A stretch of 64,000 bases of DNA from Devosia sp. SL43 (GCF_021729885.1 NZ_CP063401.1:1550001-1614000), one strand, 5' to 3'; numbered from the stretch's first letter, positions 35,181-44,622 are shown. Translations and numbers: made by a program. The notes: generated from the letters alone by a model not told the origin.

Positions 35181-35801
35181 ATGCGCCAGCCCAAATCCGT
35201 CAAAGCCCTCGAAGATCTCGGCCGAGTCCAACTCAGCGAAAACTTCTTCCTGCGCGATTTCCTCTATTCCGAAATCGCCATCATCCACGGCTTCCAGAAC
35301 ATCCCCGGCGACCCCGACCTGGCCATCGCTACCGGCAAAGTGCTCTGCGAAACCCTGCTCGAACCGCTGCAAGCGCGCTTCGGCAAGATCTCCATCCGCT
35401 CCGCCTACCGCTCGCCCGGGGTCAACCAGTTCGGCAACATCAACAAGCTCAACTGCGGCCGCAACGAAGCCAACTATGCCGGCCACATCTGGGACCGCCG
35501 CGACGCCGAGGGTCGCATGGGCGCCACCGCCTGCGTGGTCGTCAACCGCTTCGTCCCTTACTACGAACCCACCGGCGACTGGGAAGCCATGGCTTGGTGG
35601 ATCCACGACCACCTGCCCTATTCCGACATGGAATTCTTCCCCAAGCTGGCCGCCTTCAACCTGCAATGGCGCGAGGAGCCGGTCAGGAGCATCTACAGCT
35701 TCATCCCACCGAGGCGAGGACGGTTGACGGAGCCGGGAAAGGCGAACTGGGATGGTCGGCACGATGAAGCCTATGCGGCGATGCTAGCGGAGGTTGGGTG
35801 A
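35181..35801 (+). CDS. peptidase M15-like hypothetical protein
   Basis: A 206-residue cytosolic-looking protein without signal peptide. ISIRSAYRSPGVN (about residues 72-84) resembles the core of M15/D-Ala-D-Ala carboxypeptidase-like folds, but the canonical S-x-H-x-x-G-x-A-x-D zinc motif is not clear: the corresponding stretch is YAGHIWDRRDAEGRMGATACVVV. It may be an inactive or divergent member. The codon usage fits the genome, and the frame is longer and better than its shadows. Confidence 0.55.
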   Translation: MRQPKSVKALEDLGRVQLSENFFLRDFLYSEIAIIHGFQNIPGDPDLAIATGKVLCETLLEPLQARFGKISIRSAYRSPGVNQFGNINKLNCGRNEANYAGHIWDRRDAEGRMGATACVVVNRFVPYYEPTGDWEAMAWWIHDHLPYSDMEFFPKLAAFNLQWREEPVRSIYSFIPPRRGRLTEPGKANWDGRHDEAYAAMLAEVG

Positions 35802-35822
35802 CCCCCGAACCATTCCCAAACA

Positions 35823-35928
35823 CGGTGTCATCCCGGCGAAGGCCGGGATCCAAGTCCGTGGTCATCAGCAACATCCAGCGTATGGGTCATTCACCGCATG
35901 GATTCCGGCCTTCGCCGGAATGACACCG
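35823..35928. repeat. pair of inverted REP hairpins
   Basis: CGGTGTCATCCCGGCGAAGG at 35823 onwards and its inverted copy ending TGACACCG at 35928, each itself a hairpin (CCCGGCgaagGCCGGG and TTCCGGCcttcGCCGGAA). It belongs to the common alphaproteobacterial GTCAT(C/T)CC(C/G)GC family also seen at 44075 and 55761. Confidence 0.8.
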
Positions 35929-35949
35929 CGAGTGTGAGAGCCTCCGCTC

Positions 35950-36285
35950 CTACAAGAAATCCGCCCGCATCGGCGTGAAGACATCCACCAGCCGGCCGCG
36001 CGTCAGCGCCACCACGCCATGCACCAAGCCGCTCGGCACAATGAAGCTCCCGCCCTGTTCCACCACTTGGGTAACCCCGTCGATCGTCACCTCGAACCGG
36101 CCCTCGGCGACATAACTCACCTGAATATGCGGATGGCTGTGCAGCGCACCTACCGCGCCCTGCTCGAAGCCGAACTCGACCTGCATCAGCTCTGGCGTAT
36201 GGATCAGTACTCGGCGCGTATTGCCCGGCGCCAGCTCAACCCACTCGCTCTCGCCCGGCTGTGCAAACAGGCTTTGCTCAGTCAT
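35950..36285 (-). CDS. kdgF: cupin, KdgF-type unsaturated uronate hydrating enzyme
   Basis: A 111-residue single-cupin protein. Metal ligands are His49, His51 and Gln55 (HSHPHIQ) with His89 (GLVHGV); the sequence TIDGV and the end DVFTPMRADFL match KdgF. KdgF speeds the opening of delta-4,5 unsaturated uronates to 5-keto-4-deoxyuronate, the substrate of KduI. It starts at ATG 36285 with AGGTGA upstream, 4 bases after the kduD stop, and closes the uronate operon. Confidence 0.87.
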   Translation of the reverse strand: MTEQSLFAQPGESEWVELAPGNTRRVLIHTPELMQVEFGFEQGAVGALHSHPHIQVSYVAEGRFEVTIDGVTQVVEQGGSFIVPSGLVHGVVALTRGRLVDVFTPMRADFL

Positions 36286-36289
36286 CTCA

Positions 36290-37054
36290 TCACCTCGCCA
36301 GCCAGCCGCCATCCACCGGGATGACAGCGCCATGCATGTAGTTGGAGGCCTGCGACAGCAGGAACACCGCCGCGTCACCGATATCACCCGGCGCGCCCCA
36401 GCGTCCCGCCGGGATACGCCCCAGGATCGACGCCGACCGATCCGGATCGGCGCGCAAAGCCTCGGTATTGTTGGTCTCGATGTAACCGGGTGCGATCGAA
36501 TTCACGTTGATCCCCTTGGCCGCCCACTCGTTGGCCAGCAACCGCGTGATCCCGAGCACACCGCTTTTGGACGCCGTATAGCTCGCCACCCGTATGCCGC
36601 CCTGAAAGCTCAGCATCGACGAGATATTGACGATCTTGGCCGCCCGGCCTGCGCCGATCGCCTTCTTCCCCAGCGCCTGGCACAGGAAGAACATCGTCTT
36701 GAGGTTGATATCCATCACCGCGTCCCAGTCGGCCTCGGTGAAATCCACCGCGTCGACCCGTTTGATGATCCCGGCATTGTTGACCAGCCCATCGATCGGC
36801 CCGTGGTCGGCCCATGCCGCATCAAACATCGCCTGCGCTGCGACGGTCGAACCGAGATCGGCACGAACCTCGACGAAGTCCGCCCCCTGCCCCGCCATCA
36901 GCGACGCTGTGACCTCCATCGACGAGCGCCCGACGCCGATCACCCTGCCACCGGCCCGACCAACGCTGAGCGCAATGCCCTGCCCGATGCCGGTATTGGC
37001 GCCGGTGACCATTACCGTCTTGCCGCTGAGGCTGAATGCCGAAAGATCGGTCAC
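36290..37054 (-). CDS. kduD: 2-dehydro-3-deoxy-D-gluconate 5-dehydrogenase
   Basis: A 254-residue short-chain dehydrogenase. Cofactor motif VTGANTGIGQGIA, NNAG, catalytic Ser (ISSMLSFQGG) and Tyr-Lys (ASYTASKSG). NNAGIIKR and the overall sequence fit KduD, which reduces the diketo-deoxygluconate made by KduI. The start is a GTG at 37054 that overlaps the kduI stop (GTGA), so the two are translationally coupled. Confidence 0.9.
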   Translation of the reverse strand: MTDLSAFSLSGKTVMVTGANTGIGQGIALSVGRAGGRVIGVGRSSMEVTASLMAGQGADFVEVRADLGSTVAAQAMFDAAWADHGPIDGLVNNAGIIKRVDAVDFTEADWDAVMDINLKTMFFLCQALGKKAIGAGRAAKIVNISSMLSFQGGIRVASYTASKSGVLGITRLLANEWAAKGINVNSIAPGYIETNNTEALRADPDRSASILGRIPAGRWGAPGDIGDAAVFLLSQASNYMHGAVIPVDGGWLAR

Positions 37055-37881
37055 CGCAGCTCGTCCATGCCGACCTTGTCGACATCGGTATAGTCGACAT
37101 TGTCCCCGGCCATCGCCCAGATGAAGGTGTAGGCCCCCGTCCCGGCGCCCGAATGGATCGACCATGGCGGCGAGATCACTGCCTGCTCGTTCCGCACGAT
37201 CAGGTGCCGTGTCTCCTCCGGCTCGCCCATCAGATGCACCACGAAGGCATCCGGCTTGAGGTCGAAATAGAGGTAGGCCTCCATGCGCCGGTCATGCACA
37301 TGCGCCGGCATGGTGTTCCACACCGAGCCCGGCGCGAAGCTGGTCAGCCCCACCACCAACTGGCATGTCTTGACACTGTCGGCATTGACGAACTGGAAGA
37401 TCGAGCGCTCGTTGGCCGTCTCCTGGCTGCCAAGGTCGAGCCGCTTTGCGTCGCTCTGCTTGATCAGCTTGGTCGGATGGCTGGCGTGTGCCGGTGCGCT
37501 CAGCAGGTAATACTTCGCCCCCTCGCCGCCAAACCGCACATCCTTGGCGCCCATGCCGATATGGAGCATGTCGCGCGATCCCACGGCATAGTCCGTGCCA
37601 TCCACCGTGATGGTGCCGGCAGCGCCGATATTGGCCGCGATCAGCTCGCGCCGGTCGAGAAAATTTGCCGTCCCGGTCGGCTTGATCGGCTCCAGCGCCA
37701 GAGGCGCCTTGCCCGGCATCGCCCCGCCCACCGCCATGCGGTCGTAATGGGTATAGGTCCAGTTGACCCCGCCCAGCGTGAACAGTTCCTCGATCAGGAA
37801 ATGCTCGCGCAGTTCTTCGGTGTTCATCGTCCCGGCGCTGACCGGGTCGATGGCGAAGCGAATATCGAAATCGGTGCTCAT
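37051..37881 (-). CDS. kduI: 5-dehydro-4-deoxy-D-glucuronate isomerase
   Basis: A 276-residue KduI. The zinc ligands His194 and His196 (PAHVHDRR), Glu201 (MEAYLYFDL) and His243 (WSIHSGAGT) are all present. It converts 5-keto-4-deoxyuronate to 3-deoxy-D-glycero-2,5-hexodiulosonate in breakdown of pectin- or glycosaminoglycan-derived unsaturated uronates. It is 2 bases after the GntR regulator and overlaps kduD. Confidence 0.95.
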   Translation of the reverse strand: MSTDFDIRFAIDPVSAGTMNTEELREHFLIEELFTLGGVNWTYTHYDRMAVGGAMPGKAPLALEPIKPTGTANFLDRRELIAANIGAAGTITVDGTDYAVGSRDMLHIGMGAKDVRFGGEGAKYYLLSAPAHASHPTKLIKQSDAKRLDLGSQETANERSIFQFVNADSVKTCQLVVGLTSFAPGSVWNTMPAHVHDRRMEAYLYFDLKPDAFVVHLMGEPEETRHLIVRNEQAVISPPWSIHSGAGTGAYTFIWAMAGDNVDYTDVDKVGMDELR

Positions 37882-37883
37882 AA

Positions 37884-38624
37884 CTAGTCCTGTTTGTTTT
37901 GTTCGCGCAGCCGCTGGCGGTAGCGCTCCTGGCTTAGCGAAAGGTGCTGTCGCATCGCCTCGCGCGCTGCATCGGCATCCTGCGCCGAAATGGCCCTGAG
38001 AATGGCCAGATGCTCTCTTTGCAGCCCGGCCTGATACTCATAGGTCAGCACGCTCTCGGTGCCCCAGGGCGAGGCCACGTCGCAGGGGATGGTCCGGCTG
38101 CCCAGCCCATCCAGCACCTCGATGTAAAACGGGTTGTTGGTCGCCGCCGCGATGGCACGGTGGAAGGCGAAATCTGTCTTGCCGGTCGGCGTCCCCAATT
38201 TCAGCAGCCGTTGAAAATCGTTCCACGCCTCCTGGATCGCCGCATCCTGACTGGCGCTGCGCCGCACCGCCGCCAGTCCCGCCGACTCGATCTCGATGCC
38301 CATGCGCACTTCGAGCACGTTGAGCGCCACCGATATCTTGTTCGAGCTCTCGGCCCCGATCGCATTGAACGGGCTCGCTGCATTGGCGACGATGAACACG
38401 CCCGCCCCCTGCCGCGACTGCACCAGCCCATCGGCCGCCAGCGCCGCGATCGCCTCGCGCACCACCGTCCGGCTGACGCCGAAAATGGTCGTCATCTGGC
38501 TCTCGGTCGGCAGTTTGCCGGTCTTGCCATATTCGCCCGCGCTGATGCGCTTCTTGAGCGTACCGATGACGAGATCGGCGAGCTTGGGTCGGCGGACCGC
38601 AACGCCACTTTCGTCTAGGCTCAT
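37884..38624 (-). CDS. FadR/GntR-family transcriptional regulator (FCD domain)
   Basis: A 246-residue regulator. N-terminal winged helix (about residues 12-80; LPTESQMTTIFGVSRTVVREAIAALAADGLVQSRQGAGVFI) and a C-terminal FCD ligand domain with metal-type histidines (DFAFHRAI, LREHLAIL-like). In this operon it most likely senses a uronate intermediate and represses dctPQM-kduID-kdgF. A candidate operator, CATACAA-N11-TTGTATG, is at 41863. Confidence 0.9.
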   Translation of the reverse strand: MSLDESGVAVRRPKLADLVIGTLKKRISAGEYGKTGKLPTESQMTTIFGVSRTVVREAIAALAADGLVQSRQGAGVFIVANAASPFNAIGAESSNKISVALNVLEVRMGIEIESAGLAAVRRSASQDAAIQEAWNDFQRLLKLGTPTGKTDFAFHRAIAAATNNPFYIEVLDGLGSRTIPCDVASPWGTESVLTYEYQAGLQREHLAILRAISAQDADAAREAMRQHLSLSQERYRQRLREQNKQD

Positions 38625-38627
38625 GGT

Positions 38628-39911
38628 CTATCCCCTGAACAGCGCCGGCAGCCACAGCGACAGCGCCGGAATGTAGGTCACAAGGCCCAGCACAATCAGG
38701 CCTGCCAGGTAGAATGGCCAGATACTCTTCATCGCCTCCCACACCGTGATCTTGCCCACCGCCGCCGCAACGAACTGAACCGGCCCCAGTGGCGGGGTGT
38801 TCAGTCCGATTCCCAGATTGAGGATCATGATGACGCCGAAATGCACCGGATCGATACCGAACGACTTGGCGATGGGCAGGAAGATCGGCGTCGTGATGAT
38901 GATCAGCGGCCCCATATCCATGAAGGTGCCCAGTAGGAGCAGCAGCACGTTGATCAGCAGCAGCACCACCAGCGGATCGCTGGAGATGGCCGCAATGCCA
39001 TCGGTGAGGATGATCGCCACCTTGAGATAGGCCATCAGCCAACCGAACGACGCTGCTGCGCCGATGATGAACAGCACCATCGACGTGGTCCGCACGGCAC
39101 CCAGCACCGAATGCACGAACTCGCTCCAGCTCAGCGAGCGATAGACGATCAGGGTCACCAGCAAGGCGTAGAACACGGCAATGCAGGAGCTTTCGGTGGC
39201 GGTGAAAATGCCCGACCGCACGCCGCCGAAGATAATGGCGATCAGCATCAGCCCGGGAATGGCAACCACTAGAAAATATCCGGCCTTGCGGAAACCGGGA
39301 AACGGCTCGGTCGGGTAGCCGCGCTTGATGGCCACGATGTAGGCGGTGATGCTCAGGGCCAGCGCCAGCAGCAGACCGGGAATGATGCCCGCCGTGAACA
39401 GGTCGGCGATGGAAATATTGCCGCCACCCGAGAGCGAGTAGATGATCATGTTATGGCTCGGCGGCAGGAGCAGCGCGATCAGCGCCGCCATCGACGTCAC
39501 GTTGACCGCATAGTCGGCACCATAGCCGCGCGCCTTCATCTGCGGGATCATGATGCCGCCAACCGCCGCAGCCTCGGCCACGGCCGACCCGGAAATACCG
39601 CCGAACAGCGTCGATGCAGCAATATTGACCTGCCCCAGGCCGCCGCGCACATGCCCGATCAGCGAGCCCGCGAAGCGAATGATCCGCTCCGCAATGCCGC
39701 CGCGCATCATCAGGTCGCCAGCAAAGATGAAGAAGGGAATGGCCAGCAGGCTGAAGGCAGAGACACCCGAATTGAGCTGCTGGAACACCACAATGGCCGG
39801 GCGTCCCAGATAGACGATGGTGGCAAAACTGGCGATGCCCAGGCAGAAGGCGATCGGCGTGCCGATCACCATCAGCACCGTGAACACACCAAAGAGGATC
39901 CAGTATTCCAT
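38628..39911 (-). CDS. TRAP transporter large permease (DctM family)
   Basis: A 427-residue, about 12-helix membrane protein. ASFATIVYLG, PFFIFAGDLMMRGGIAERII, GISGSAVAEAAAVGGIMIPQM and a C-terminal LGIGLNTPPLGP are DctM hallmarks. It uses the sodium/proton gradient with the DctQ subunit and the periplasmic DctP. It is followed after three bases by the gntR gene. Confidence 0.93.
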   Translation of the reverse strand: MEYWILFGVFTVLMVIGTPIAFCLGIASFATIVYLGRPAIVVFQQLNSGVSAFSLLAIPFFIFAGDLMMRGGIAERIIRFAGSLIGHVRGGLGQVNIAASTLFGGISGSAVAEAAAVGGIMIPQMKARGYGADYAVNVTSMAALIALLLPPSHNMIIYSLSGGGNISIADLFTAGIIPGLLLALALSITAYIVAIKRGYPTEPFPGFRKAGYFLVVAIPGLMLIAIIFGGVRSGIFTATESSCIAVFYALLVTLIVYRSLSWSEFVHSVLGAVRTTSMVLFIIGAAASFGWLMAYLKVAIILTDGIAAISSDPLVVLLLINVLLLLLGTFMDMGPLIIITTPIFLPIAKSFGIDPVHFGVIMILNLGIGLNTPPLGPVQFVAAAVGKITVWEAMKSIWPFYLAGLIVLGLVTYIPALSLWLPALFRG

Positions 39912-39916
39912 ACGTC

Positions 39917-40444
39917 TCAGGCCTCGGTGATTGCAGGGTCGACTGCCACATCGTCAACCGGTTCGCCGGCCAGGCGCAGCAGAAAGCGCTCAAGCGCGAA
40001 CAGGCACATCAGCGCGCCCGAAACCACGATGGGGAAGTACGTGAAGGACGTTGGCAGCCCCAGCACCGGAATGCGGGTCGACCAGTAGCGGATCGCCAGC
40101 TCGCCGCCATACCAGAGCATGCCGAACGCAAACGCGAAGACGATGACATCGCTGGTTCCGCGCAGCCAGGGCTTGGCGCTTGATGGCAGTACATAGAGCA
40201 GCACGTCAAAGCCCATGTGGAAATTCTCGCGCACACCCACAGCCGCGCCCAGGAAAATGAACCAGGTCATCAGCATGATCGCCCCGGCCTCGGTCCAAGA
40301 CGGCGAGGCGTTGATCACGAAGCGCATGAAGACCTGGTAGGCAACGATGACGGTCATGGCCACGAGGCCTAGTCCGGCCAGCCACAGGATTGCATCGGAG
40401 AACTTTCCCAGCACACGGCTGATAGGCAGAAGCCAGGTTTTCAT
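39917..40444 (-). CDS. TRAP transporter small permease (DctQ family)
   Basis: A 175-residue protein with four membrane helices; the core VIVAYQVFMRFVINASPSWTEAGAIMLMTWFIFLGAAVGVRENFHMGFD is the DctQ signature. It begins at ATG 40444 with GGAAAGG upstream and ends 6 bases before dctM. Upstream residues of the longer frame are from the intergenic repeat and are not conserved. Confidence 0.9.
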   Translation of the reverse strand: MKTWLLPISRVLGKFSDAILWLAGLGLVAMTVIVAYQVFMRFVINASPSWTEAGAIMLMTWFIFLGAAVGVRENFHMGFDVLLYVLPSSAKPWLRGTSDVIVFAFAFGMLWYGGELAIRYWSTRIPVLGLPTSFTYFPIVVSGALMCLFALERFLLRLAGEPVDDVAVDPAITEA

Positions 40445-40632
40445 TTTGGAACCTTTCCCGTTGCTGCAGTCGACACCCTCCCCTCTGTGGGGCTTGAGAG
40501 CGGCCCCGTGGGGCAAAATCGCTCCGGTGGAGCGATTTTAGTGAGCAAGGCCATGAGAGCTGCGCTCGAATGGCTGGATCAAGGGTGGGGGTTGTTTGGC
40601 CGCAATATCGGGGCTCCCGTCACCGCCTCCCA

Positions 40633-40655
40633 CCCTCCCCCTTCAAGGGGGAGGT
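40633..40655. repeat. single copy of the CCTCCCCC hairpin repeat
   Basis: CCTCCCCCTTCAAGGGGGAGG, the same unit as the pair at 22892-23010, placed between dctP and dctQ. The 40445-40703 gap also has a smaller C/G-rich hairpin (GCGGCCCCGTGGGGC region, about 40499-40513) and no gene. Confidence 0.7.
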
Positions 40656-40703
40656 GTCGTCCGGTGTGAGGGCGAGATTGGACCTCGCCCTCGCTTGTGC
40701 CAA

Positions 40704-41684
40704 TCAGCCCTCAGTCGCCTGGATGCGCGCAACCAGGTCCTGAAGTGCAGGGTCGGTGACATACTTTTCGTAAACCGGCTTCATGGCTTCGATGAAGGGG
40801 GCCTTGTCGACCTCGTTGATCACCGCACCCAGCGCTTCCACAGCAGCCTTGGACTCGACTTCCTTGGCAGCCCACAGCTCGCGCTGCTTGGCCACCGATT
40901 CCGTGGCGGCCTCGCGGAACAGAGCCTGGTCTTCTGGCGTCAGGCCATCCCAGATGATCTTGGAGATCACCAGGACTTCCGGAACCATCAGGTGCTCGTC
41001 GAGCGAGTAGAACTTTGCAACTTCGGCGTGGCCGGCAGTGTCGTAGCTCGGATAGTTGTTCTCGGCACCGTCGATGACGCCGGTCTGGATACCCGAATAG
41101 ACTTCGCCATAGGGCATCGGCGTGGCATTGCCGCCAAGCGCGGCGACCATGTCCACGAAGATGTCCGATCCCATGACGCGGAACTTCATGCCTTCCATAT
41201 CCGCCATGGTGTTGATCGGCTTTTCGCTGTTGTAGAACGAGCGGGCACCGCCGTCGTAGAAGGCCAGTGCGATCACGTCCACGGCGTCGAATGCCGCCAG
41301 GATTTCTTCGCCGATCGGGCCATCGAGCACGGCATGGAAGTGGTCAGCCGAACGGAAGATATAGGGCAGCTGGGTCACGGTAGCGGCGGGCACCTGGGTG
41401 CCGAAGGCGCCGATCGAAATGCGGTTGAGGTCGAGCACACCGAACTGCGTCTGTTCGATCGTGTCGGCTTCCTGGCCGAGCTGGGCCGAATGGAACACTT
41501 CCACCGAATAGCGGCCGTCCGTCTTCTCGCTCAGCAGCTCGCCAAAATACTTGACGGCTTCGACAGTCGGATAGCCGTCCGGATGCGTGTCCGACGAACG
41601 CAGCACCGTCTGGGCGCTGGCAGTCGAAACCATCAGCGTTGCGACGACGAGCGCCGACGCTGCCAGTTTAGGCAGATGAAACAT
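40704..41684 (-). CDS. TRAP transporter substrate-binding protein (DctP family)
   Basis: A 326-residue periplasmic receptor. The signal peptide is about residues 1-24 ([18 protein letters not shown]), and the mature protein starts [16 protein letters not shown]. The family arginine and [12 protein letters not shown] segment are present, as in DctP proteins binding sugar acids. GGAGG is seven bases before the ATG at 41684. It heads the uronate operon, so its ligand is probably a uronate or unsaturated uronate (inference). Confidence 0.92.
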   Translation of the reverse strand: MFHLPKLAASALVVATLMVSTASAQTVLRSSDTHPDGYPTVEAVKYFGELLSEKTDGRYSVEVFHSAQLGQEADTIEQTQFGVLDLNRISIGAFGTQVPAATVTQLPYIFRSADHFHAVLDGPIGEEILAAFDAVDVIALAFYDGGARSFYNSEKPINTMADMEGMKFRVMGSDIFVDMVAALGGNATPMPYGEVYSGIQTGVIDGAENNYPSYDTAGHAEVAKFYSLDEHLMVPEVLVISKIIWDGLTPEDQALFREAATESVAKQRELWAAKEVESKAAVEALGAVINEVDKAPFIEAMKPVYEKYVTDPALQDLVARIQATEG

Positions 41685-41862
41685 GGTGTCCTCCAAAATG
41701 TCTGGTGACATCGACCCGGCCCGTCCTCCGCGCCGTCTCGATCGATGCCGTTCTATGCGGCACAAGGCTCCCCACCCTGCCGCTCAAGCCCGCCAGCGTC
41801 CGAAATGGACACCAGCCATGCTTGGTGTTGAAACTGGTATGGAAGACAGGGTGACAAGTCAA

Positions 41863-41887
41863 CATACAAACATTCGCATGTTGTATG
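41863..41887. promoter_or_regulatory. candidate operator of the uronate TRAP operon
   Basis: Perfect seven-base arms CATACAA and TTGTATG separated by 11 bases, about 180 bases upstream of dctP. TTGTATG recurs just upstream of uxuA (34420-34426). It is a plausible site for the FadR/GntR regulator of the operon. The rest of 41685-41935 shows no gene. Confidence 0.5.
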
Positions 41888-41936
41888 ATGACTTTTCGAG
41901 CACTCCTACTCCTACGGCGCTTCCGTTGGTCCAAAC

Positions 41937-41964
41937 AAAAAGGGCCCCCGCCACAGCAGGAGCC
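41937..41964 (-). terminator. rho-independent terminator after lpdA
   Basis: On the minus strand GGCTCCTGC, loop TGTG, GCGGGGGCC (pairs include T-G), then CTTTTTGTT. It lies about 20 bases after the lpdA stop. Confidence 0.7.
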
Positions 41965-41986
41965 TCCGAAAAAATTCTCAGCACGA

Positions 41987-43396
41987 TCAGATATGGATCG
42001 CGCCATCGCCCAACGACAAAGCCGCCTCACGCACCGCCTCCGACAGCGTCGGATGCGCATGCGTCGACCGTGCTAGGTCCTCGGCAGCGCCCGAGAATTC
42101 CATCAGCACGACCAGCTCATGGATCATCTCACCGGCATTCTTACCGACGATATGGGCACCCAGCACCCGGTCAGTCTCGACATCGGCGAGGATCTTGACG
42201 AAGCCCTGCGTTGCCAGCATCGCCTTGGCGCGGCCATTGGCGGTGAAGGGGAACTTGCCGATCTTGTAGTCGATGCCTTCAGCCTTGAGCTCGTCCTCGG
42301 TCTTGCCGACCGAAGCGATTTCCGGATTGGTATAAACCACCGCCGGAATGGCCGCATAATTCACATGCCCGGCCTGGCCGTTGAGGATTTCGGCGACCGC
42401 AATGCCCTCGTCCTCGGCCTTGTGCGCCAGCATCGGCCCGGCGATCACGTCGCCGATCGCATAGATGCCATCCACCGAGCTCTTGTAGTGCTGGTCGACG
42501 CGCACCCGGCCGCGCTCATCCAGCGCCACGCCGACGATGTCGAGCCCCAGGCCCTCGGTGTAGGGCTTGCGGCCGATTGCCACCAGCGCCACGTCGGCAT
42601 CGAGGATTTCCATATCTCCGCCCTTGGCCGGCTCAACCCGCACCTTGAGCGAGCCATCGTCCTGCTTGTCGATACCGGCGACCTTGCTCGACAGCTTGAA
42701 CTCCATGCCCTGCTTCTGCAGCATGCGCTGGAACTGCCGCGCCACTTCGCTATCCATGCCGGGGAGAATCCGGTCGAGATACTCGACGACAGTCACTTGG
42801 CTGCCCAGCCGTGCCCAGACCGAACCCAGCTCGAGCCCGATCACGCCGGCACCAATCACCAGCAGGCGGGCCGGCACCTTGTCGAGGTTCAGCGCCCCGG
42901 TCGAGGTGACGATGCGCTTCTCGTCGATCTCGATGCCCGGCAGACCGGCCGAAACCGACCCGGTGGCGATGACGATATTCTTGGTCTCAACCTCGGTGGC
43001 CGCACCCGTGGTCGGCGTCACCAGCACCTTGCCCGGCGCGGTAATGGTGCCGATGCCGCGCAGCGTCGTGATCTTGTTTTTCTTGAACAGGTAATCCACG
43101 CCGCCGACATTGGCCGCCACCGTCTCGGTCTTGTGGTTCATCATCTGCGGCAAGTTCAGCACGGGCTTGGGAATATCGATGCCCAGCGCCTTGAAGCCAT
43201 GCCCGGCTTCCTCGAACAGTTCGGAGGCGTGCAGCAGTGCCTTCGATGGGATGCAGCCGATATTGAGGCAGGTGCCGCCCAGCGTTGGCCACTTCTCGAC
43301 CACGGCGACCTTCATGCCGAGCTGCGCCGCGCGGATCGCTGCAACATATCCTCCCGGGCCCGAGCCGATGATGGTGAGGTCGAACGCGTCTGCCAT
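41987..43396 (-). CDS. lpdA: dihydrolipoyl dehydrogenase (E3)
   Basis: A 469-residue flavoprotein. FAD motif [12 protein letters not shown], redox cysteines in [13 protein letters not shown] (about residues 38-50), NAD motif [15 protein letters not shown], and the C-terminal catalytic His in HAHPTLSEA. It reoxidises dihydrolipoamide of the 2-oxoglutarate dehydrogenase encoded by sucAB on the same strand about 2.7 kb upstream. Confidence 0.96.
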   Translation of the reverse strand: MADAFDLTIIGSGPGGYVAAIRAAQLGMKVAVVEKWPTLGGTCLNIGCIPSKALLHASELFEEAGHGFKALGIDIPKPVLNLPQMMNHKTETVAANVGGVDYLFKKNKITTLRGIGTITAPGKVLVTPTTGAATEVETKNIVIATGSVSAGLPGIEIDEKRIVTSTGALNLDKVPARLLVIGAGVIGLELGSVWARLGSQVTVVEYLDRILPGMDSEVARQFQRMLQKQGMEFKLSSKVAGIDKQDDGSLKVRVEPAKGGDMEILDADVALVAIGRKPYTEGLGLDIVGVALDERGRVRVDQHYKSSVDGIYAIGDVIAGPMLAHKAEDEGIAVAEILNGQAGHVNYAAIPAVVYTNPEIASVGKTEDELKAEGIDYKIGKFPFTANGRAKAMLATQGFVKILADVETDRVLGAHIVGKNAGEMIHELVVLMEFSGAAEDLARSTHAHPTLSEAVREAALSLGDGAIHI

Positions 43397-43417
43397 GATG
43401 GAAAGCCCCGAAACTTG

Positions 43418-44050
43418 TTAGTGCTGCTGCGCCAGTGCCACACGCACGGCCAGCACGATGAAGGTAATGCCGGTGACACGATTAAACCACCGGCCGAAGC
43501 GGAAAAAGCCTTGCCGCACCGAAGCTGTCGTAAAGAAGATCGACACCAATGCGAACCAGGCAAAAAGCATGATGCTCATGCACGCCACATAAAACACCTT
43601 GATGTCGCCGCCTGTATGCGCCGAGACCAGTGTGGTGAACAGCGCCAGGAAGAACAGCACGGCCTTGGGATTGAGCAGGTTGGTGAGGAAGCCCAGCGCA
43701 AACGCCGCGAAATCGCCGCGCCGAGCCGAAGCCAGATCGCCCTCTGCAGGCGGCGTCGGCGCCGGGCTGCGCAGGGCCGAGATGGCCAGCCAGACAAGAT
43801 AGGCCGCACCGACCCACTTGATGATGTTGAACAGCATCAGCGACTGCCCGACGATCACCCCGATGCCCAGCAGTGTATAGCTGCCATGGACCAGGATCGA
43901 TGTCGCTATGCCCGCCGACGTAAACAGCGCCGCCCGCCGCCCATGGGCGATCGACTGTCGCAGCACCATGGCGAAATCGGCACCGGGAATAACCGCATTG
44001 ATGCCGAAGGCCAGCATCAGCGCCGCAAACTCAAGCCAGGGGAATTCCAT
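43418..44050 (-). CDS. LysE/RhtB family translocator
   Basis: A 210-residue exporter with about six helices. INAVIPGADFAMVLRQSIAHGRRAALFTSAGIATSILVH is the conserved LysE N-terminal block with GxxxP-like PG. It exports amino acids or metabolites. Starts at ATG 44050; a hairpin repeat lies 25 bases upstream. The gene is 21 bases ahead of lpdA. Confidence 0.9.
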   Translation of the reverse strand: MEFPWLEFAALMLAFGINAVIPGADFAMVLRQSIAHGRRAALFTSAGIATSILVHGSYTLLGIGVIVGQSLMLFNIIKWVGAAYLVWLAISALRSPAPTPPAEGDLASARRGDFAAFALGFLTNLLNPKAVLFFLALFTTLVSAHTGGDIKVFYVACMSIMLFAWFALVSIFFTTASVRQGFFRFGRWFNRVTGITFIVLAVRVALAQQH

Positions 44051-44074
44051 GGACGCGTCCACCTTCACGGAGTC

Positions 44075-44094
44075 ATTCCCGCGCAGGCGGGAAT
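44075..44094. repeat. REP hairpin
   Basis: ATTCCCGC gcag GCGGGAAT preceded by GTC; a single unit of the GTCATTCCCGCG family, between the secreted protein gene and lysE. Confidence 0.75.
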
Positions 44095-44130
44095 CTCTGT
44101 TTAGCGGAGTATCCGGCGCGGCGAAACAGC

Positions 44131-44622
44131 TCAGTCGCAGCCGGTCAGCGTGAACACGTCGCCCGCATCCATATCCGCTTCGAACTCCGCCCCGCGATAC
44201 ATCGAATACCACAGGCTCATCGCCAGTTGCGGCAGGATGACCTGATCTGGCGCCTTGGCGCCGCGCGCATCGTCGAACCAGTCGACCTTGCCGCCATAGT
44301 TCCCATACGCGGCGGGGCTGCTGCCTTCGGTGATGAATGTGCAGGTCTCGGTACTGTCCTCCGAGCACGGACCCTCGATCGACCACAGCGGCGAGCCAAA
44401 TCCGTTTGGCCGATGCACCGCACCCTCGAGCGTCACGCCAGAATTGGGCAGTTCGATAATGAAAGCGGTCGTCTGATTAGGCGCCGAGAACCTTGGAACC
44501 GGCTTGAAGCTCAGCCACCACGCCGCCTGATCATGCTCGTAACGCGCATTTGTGATCGTACACTCAGCGCCGACCGCCGCCGCCGGCAACATCACAGCGA
44601 TCATCATAAGAATGCGGATCAT
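44131..44622 (-). CDS. secreted hypothetical protein (163 aa)
   Basis: Not recognised. A signal peptide is clear (MIRILMMIAVMLPAAAVGA, cleavage about residue 19). The mature part has four cysteines (Cys21, two near GPCSEDSTETC, and one in the last residues GCD), which suggests periplasmic disulfides, and contains ARYEHDQAAWWLSF and LPQLAMSLWYSMYRG. The start at 44622 places the signal peptide at the N-terminus. Confidence 0.7.
   Translation of the reverse strand: MIRILMMIAVMLPAAAVGAECTITNARYEHDQAAWWLSFKPVPRFSAPNQTTAFIIELPNSGVTLEGAVHRPNGFGSPLWSIEGPCSEDSTETCTFITEGSSPAAYGNYGGKVDWFDDARGAKAPDQVILPQLAMSLWYSMYRGAEFEADMDAGDVFTLTGCD

Noticed and set aside
34476-35762. Long 428-codon version of the UPF0126 gene
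   Set aside because: The extra N-terminal half is antisense to the M15-like gene and lacks family similarity; ATG 35090 gives the normal length.
40448-40470. GGAAC followed by CGTT near dctQ
   Set aside because: CGTT begins only a few bases after GGAAC, not 16-17, and the direction does not fit a gene.
42119-44104. 661-codon plus-strand open frame
   Set aside because: Antisense shadow of lpdA and lysE.
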